A stretch of 34,691 nt of DNA from the NCBI GenBank assembly GCA_020348925.1, contig CP070758.1:1515318-1550008 (forward strand), given 5' to 3'. Under the pieces are notes generated by a model. It searched no databases. It worked only from the letters and a program-made list of their open reading frames with translations, and was not told the origin of the DNA. This DNA is from Gemmatimonadota bacterium (GTDB taxonomy: Bacteria; JBHIER01; G020348925). This document shows positions 33,205 to 34,691 of the stretch, one piece after another (the stretch's first letter is position 1; each line of letters opens with the position of its first letter). The translations under genes were made by a program, and so were the position numbers.

Positions 33205-34691
33205 ATGCCGTACACGCCTGAGTTGAGAGAATTAATCAAGGTTGTTGAAAAGACGAGGCCGGCCCGTATTGAGCGGAAACGGAAGGGGCAGGAGTTTCCT
33301 GAATTATCTTTGGCCGAGCGGCAGGAACGGCTCAAGAAGTACCACCCTGACTTCATCGATGGAACCCGCCGCGAAATAAAGGCCGGACCGAACAAGGGGT
33401 ATGCCATCGCCCATGAGTATGTGAACATACTGGAGGCATACAGCCGGGTCAATCCTGATGTCATCGATCTCACTCAGGCGGACCATGAGACCGATGTGCT
33501 CGTCATCGGTGGAGGTGGTGCCGGGACAGCCGCCGCCCTTTTAGCCCAGGAAAACGGTTGTAAAGTAATTATAGCAACGAAACTTCGCCACGGCGACGCC
33601 AATACCATGATGGCCGAGGGGGGTATCCAGGCGGTCACGAAAACGGAGAAGGATTCACCCTATTATCATTATCTGGATGTGCTCGGTGGTGGTCACTTCG
33701 TCAACGATCCGGAACTGGTGAAGACGTTAGTGACTGAGGCTCCCAAGGTGATGGGGTGGCTGGAGGATTTGGGGGCCATGTTTACCAAGTTCGAGGACGG
33801 TCGGATGAAGGCATTGCACGGCGGTGGCACCAGCCGGAAACGTATGCACTACGCCGGTGATATCACCGGTGCCGAAATTATGCGAACCATCCGGGATGAG
33901 GCCAGGAACCGATCTGACAACATCAAAGTACTCGAATTTTCTCCTGCCGTTGAACTTGTACTCAATGACAAGGGTCAGTGTGCCGGGGCTGTTCTCTATA
34001 ACATAGAGACCGAGGAGTACTTCTTTGTCAAGGCCAAAGCGACCATACTGGCCACAGGGGGATCGGGTCGACTGCACATACAGGATTTCATGACGACGAA
34101 TCATTACGGTGCCACGGGCGATGGGCTCATTCTCGGGTACCGCGCCGGCGTGAAGATCAATTTTCTTCATACCGTGCAGTATCATCCCACAGGTGCTGTC
34201 TTTCCCGAGCAGGCTGAGGGACTGCTCATCACGGAAAAATTTCGAGGGGCCGGTGCCAATCTCGTCAACATTGAGGGTGAGCAGTTTGTGTATGAGCGCG
34301 AGCCGAGAGATGTTGAGGCGGCTTCTATTATCCGGGAGTGTTCCCAGGACGTCGGCAAGGGCGTGCCGACACCGACCGGGAAGCAGGGTGTCTGGCTCGA
34401 TTCGCCCATGATTGACATGCTCGAAGGGGAGGGGACGGTGAGGCAGGAGTTTCCGGGCAAGTGGAAGATCTTCAACCGCTACGAGATCGACATCACAAAG
34501 GAGCCGATGCTTATTTTCCCGACGCTGCACTATCAGAACGGCGGCTTGGAGATCAACTCGAAGTGTGAGACGAGTGTTCCAGGCCTCTATGCTGCCGGTG
34601 AGGTGGCCGGTGGCATACACGGTGAGAACCGGCTCATGGGCAATTCGCTGCTCGATGTGACCGTCTTCGGTCGGATTGCCGGTGTCAGTGC
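33205..34691 (+). CDS. FrdA/SdhA/TfrA-like flavoprotein, cut by window edge
   Basis: 495 codons seen; AAGGAG at 33191-33196 supports the start. Residues 1-90 are a family-specific extension (PELSLAERQERLKKYHPDF, then PNKGYAIAHEY). The FAD fold begins at VLVIGGGGAGTAAALLA. Residues needed for fumarate/succinate chemistry are all present: QYHPTG (H327), ITEKFRG, PRDVEA (R368), LHYQNGG (H442) and HGENRLMGNSLLD (R476). The His that holds FAD covalently in SdhA/FrdA aligns with Asn133 (ANTMMAEGG), so the flavin is probably not covalent. With the FrdB-like gene it should form a soluble fumarate reductase or succinate dehydrogenase fed by the Hdr machinery, comparable to thiol:fumarate reductase of methanogens. 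L-aspartate oxidase-like activity is less likely because of the neighbours. The C-terminal helical domain is outside the window. Confidence 0.9.
   Translation, partial: MPYTPELRELIKVVEKTRPARIERKRKGQEFPELSLAERQERLKKYHPDFIDGTRREIKAGPNKGYAIAHEYVNILEAYSRVNPDVIDLTQADHETDVLVIGGGGAGTAAALLAQENGCKVIIATKLRHGDANTMMAEGGIQAVTKTEKDSPYYHYLDVLGGGHFVNDPELVKTLVTEAPKVMGWLEDLGAMFTKFEDGRMKALHGGGTSRKRMHYAGDITGAEIMRTIRDEARNRSDNIKVLEFSPAVELVLNDKGQCAGAVLYNIETEEYFFVKAKATILATGGSGRLHIQDFMTTNHYGATGDGLILGYRAGVKINFLHTVQYHPTGAVFPEQAEGLLITEKFRGAGANLVNIEGEQFVYEREPRDVEAASIIRECSQDVGKGVPTPTGKQGVWLDSPMIDMLEGEGTVRQEFPGKWKIFNRYEIDITKEPMLIFPTLHYQNGGLEINSKCETSVPGLYAAGEVAGGIHGENRLMGNSLLDVTVFGRIAGVS

Overview
The window looks like the genome of an anaerobic bacterium of the FCB type (a KSB1, Marinimicrobia, Calditrichota or Zixibacteria relative; the phylum cannot be fixed from sequence alone). 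The reasons are a secreted kelch/dockerin protein with a type IX secretion C-terminal sorting tail, a sigma-54/NtrC two-component pair, and a very large soluble heterodisulfide-reductase (Hdr) gene cluster. Two genes carry an in-frame UGA that reads best as selenocysteine, so the cell probably has a Sec decoding system; its genes are not in the window. There are no tRNA, rRNA or CRISPR features that I can support.

Left part (1-11.4 kb, all on the minus strand). In transcription order: a PDZ-containing membrane histidine kinase and an NtrC-type sigma-54 activator (4-bp overlap), a sigma-54 promoter, a membrane-anchored TPR protein, a secreted thioredoxin-like selenoprotein fused to a dockerin domain, a kelch/dockerin/T9SS protein, a membrane-anchored nitroreductase, and the N-terminus of a subtilisin-like protease cut by the window edge. 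The selenoprotein and the kelch protein share a long paralogous tail. A second sigma-54-like site lies upstream of the kinase, which suggests autoregulation.

Middle part (11.4-19.1 kb, minus strand). A heavy-metal efflux operon: a His-rich membrane protein, a TolC-family outer-membrane channel, a His-rich periplasmic adaptor, a CusA/CzcA-type RND pump and a small beta-barrel-like protein. An almost gene-free stretch (19.1-19.97 kb) full of hairpins and degenerate tandem repeats separates it from the next cluster.

Right part (19.97 kb to the edge, plus strand, visibly more GC-rich). A 15-kb cluster: hdrC-hdrB-hdrA, a second hdrC-hdrB, a 1477-residue HdrA-GltD-HdrA fusion, a selenocysteine mvhD, an FrhB/FdhB-like iron-sulfur protein, a short HdrA, and an FrdB/TfrB-like plus FrdA/TfrA-like pair (the last cut by the edge). 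Together this reads as a cytoplasmic flavin-based electron-bifurcating machine. It would have an NAD(P)H site (GltD domain), two CCG disulfide-type or electron-exit modules (HdrB), an MvhD connector, and a fumarate reductase or succinate dehydrogenase head with its catalytic residues intact. Short intergenic repeats of three families sit at the joints between its modules, and one has become the coding sequence for the C-terminal tail of the short HdrA.
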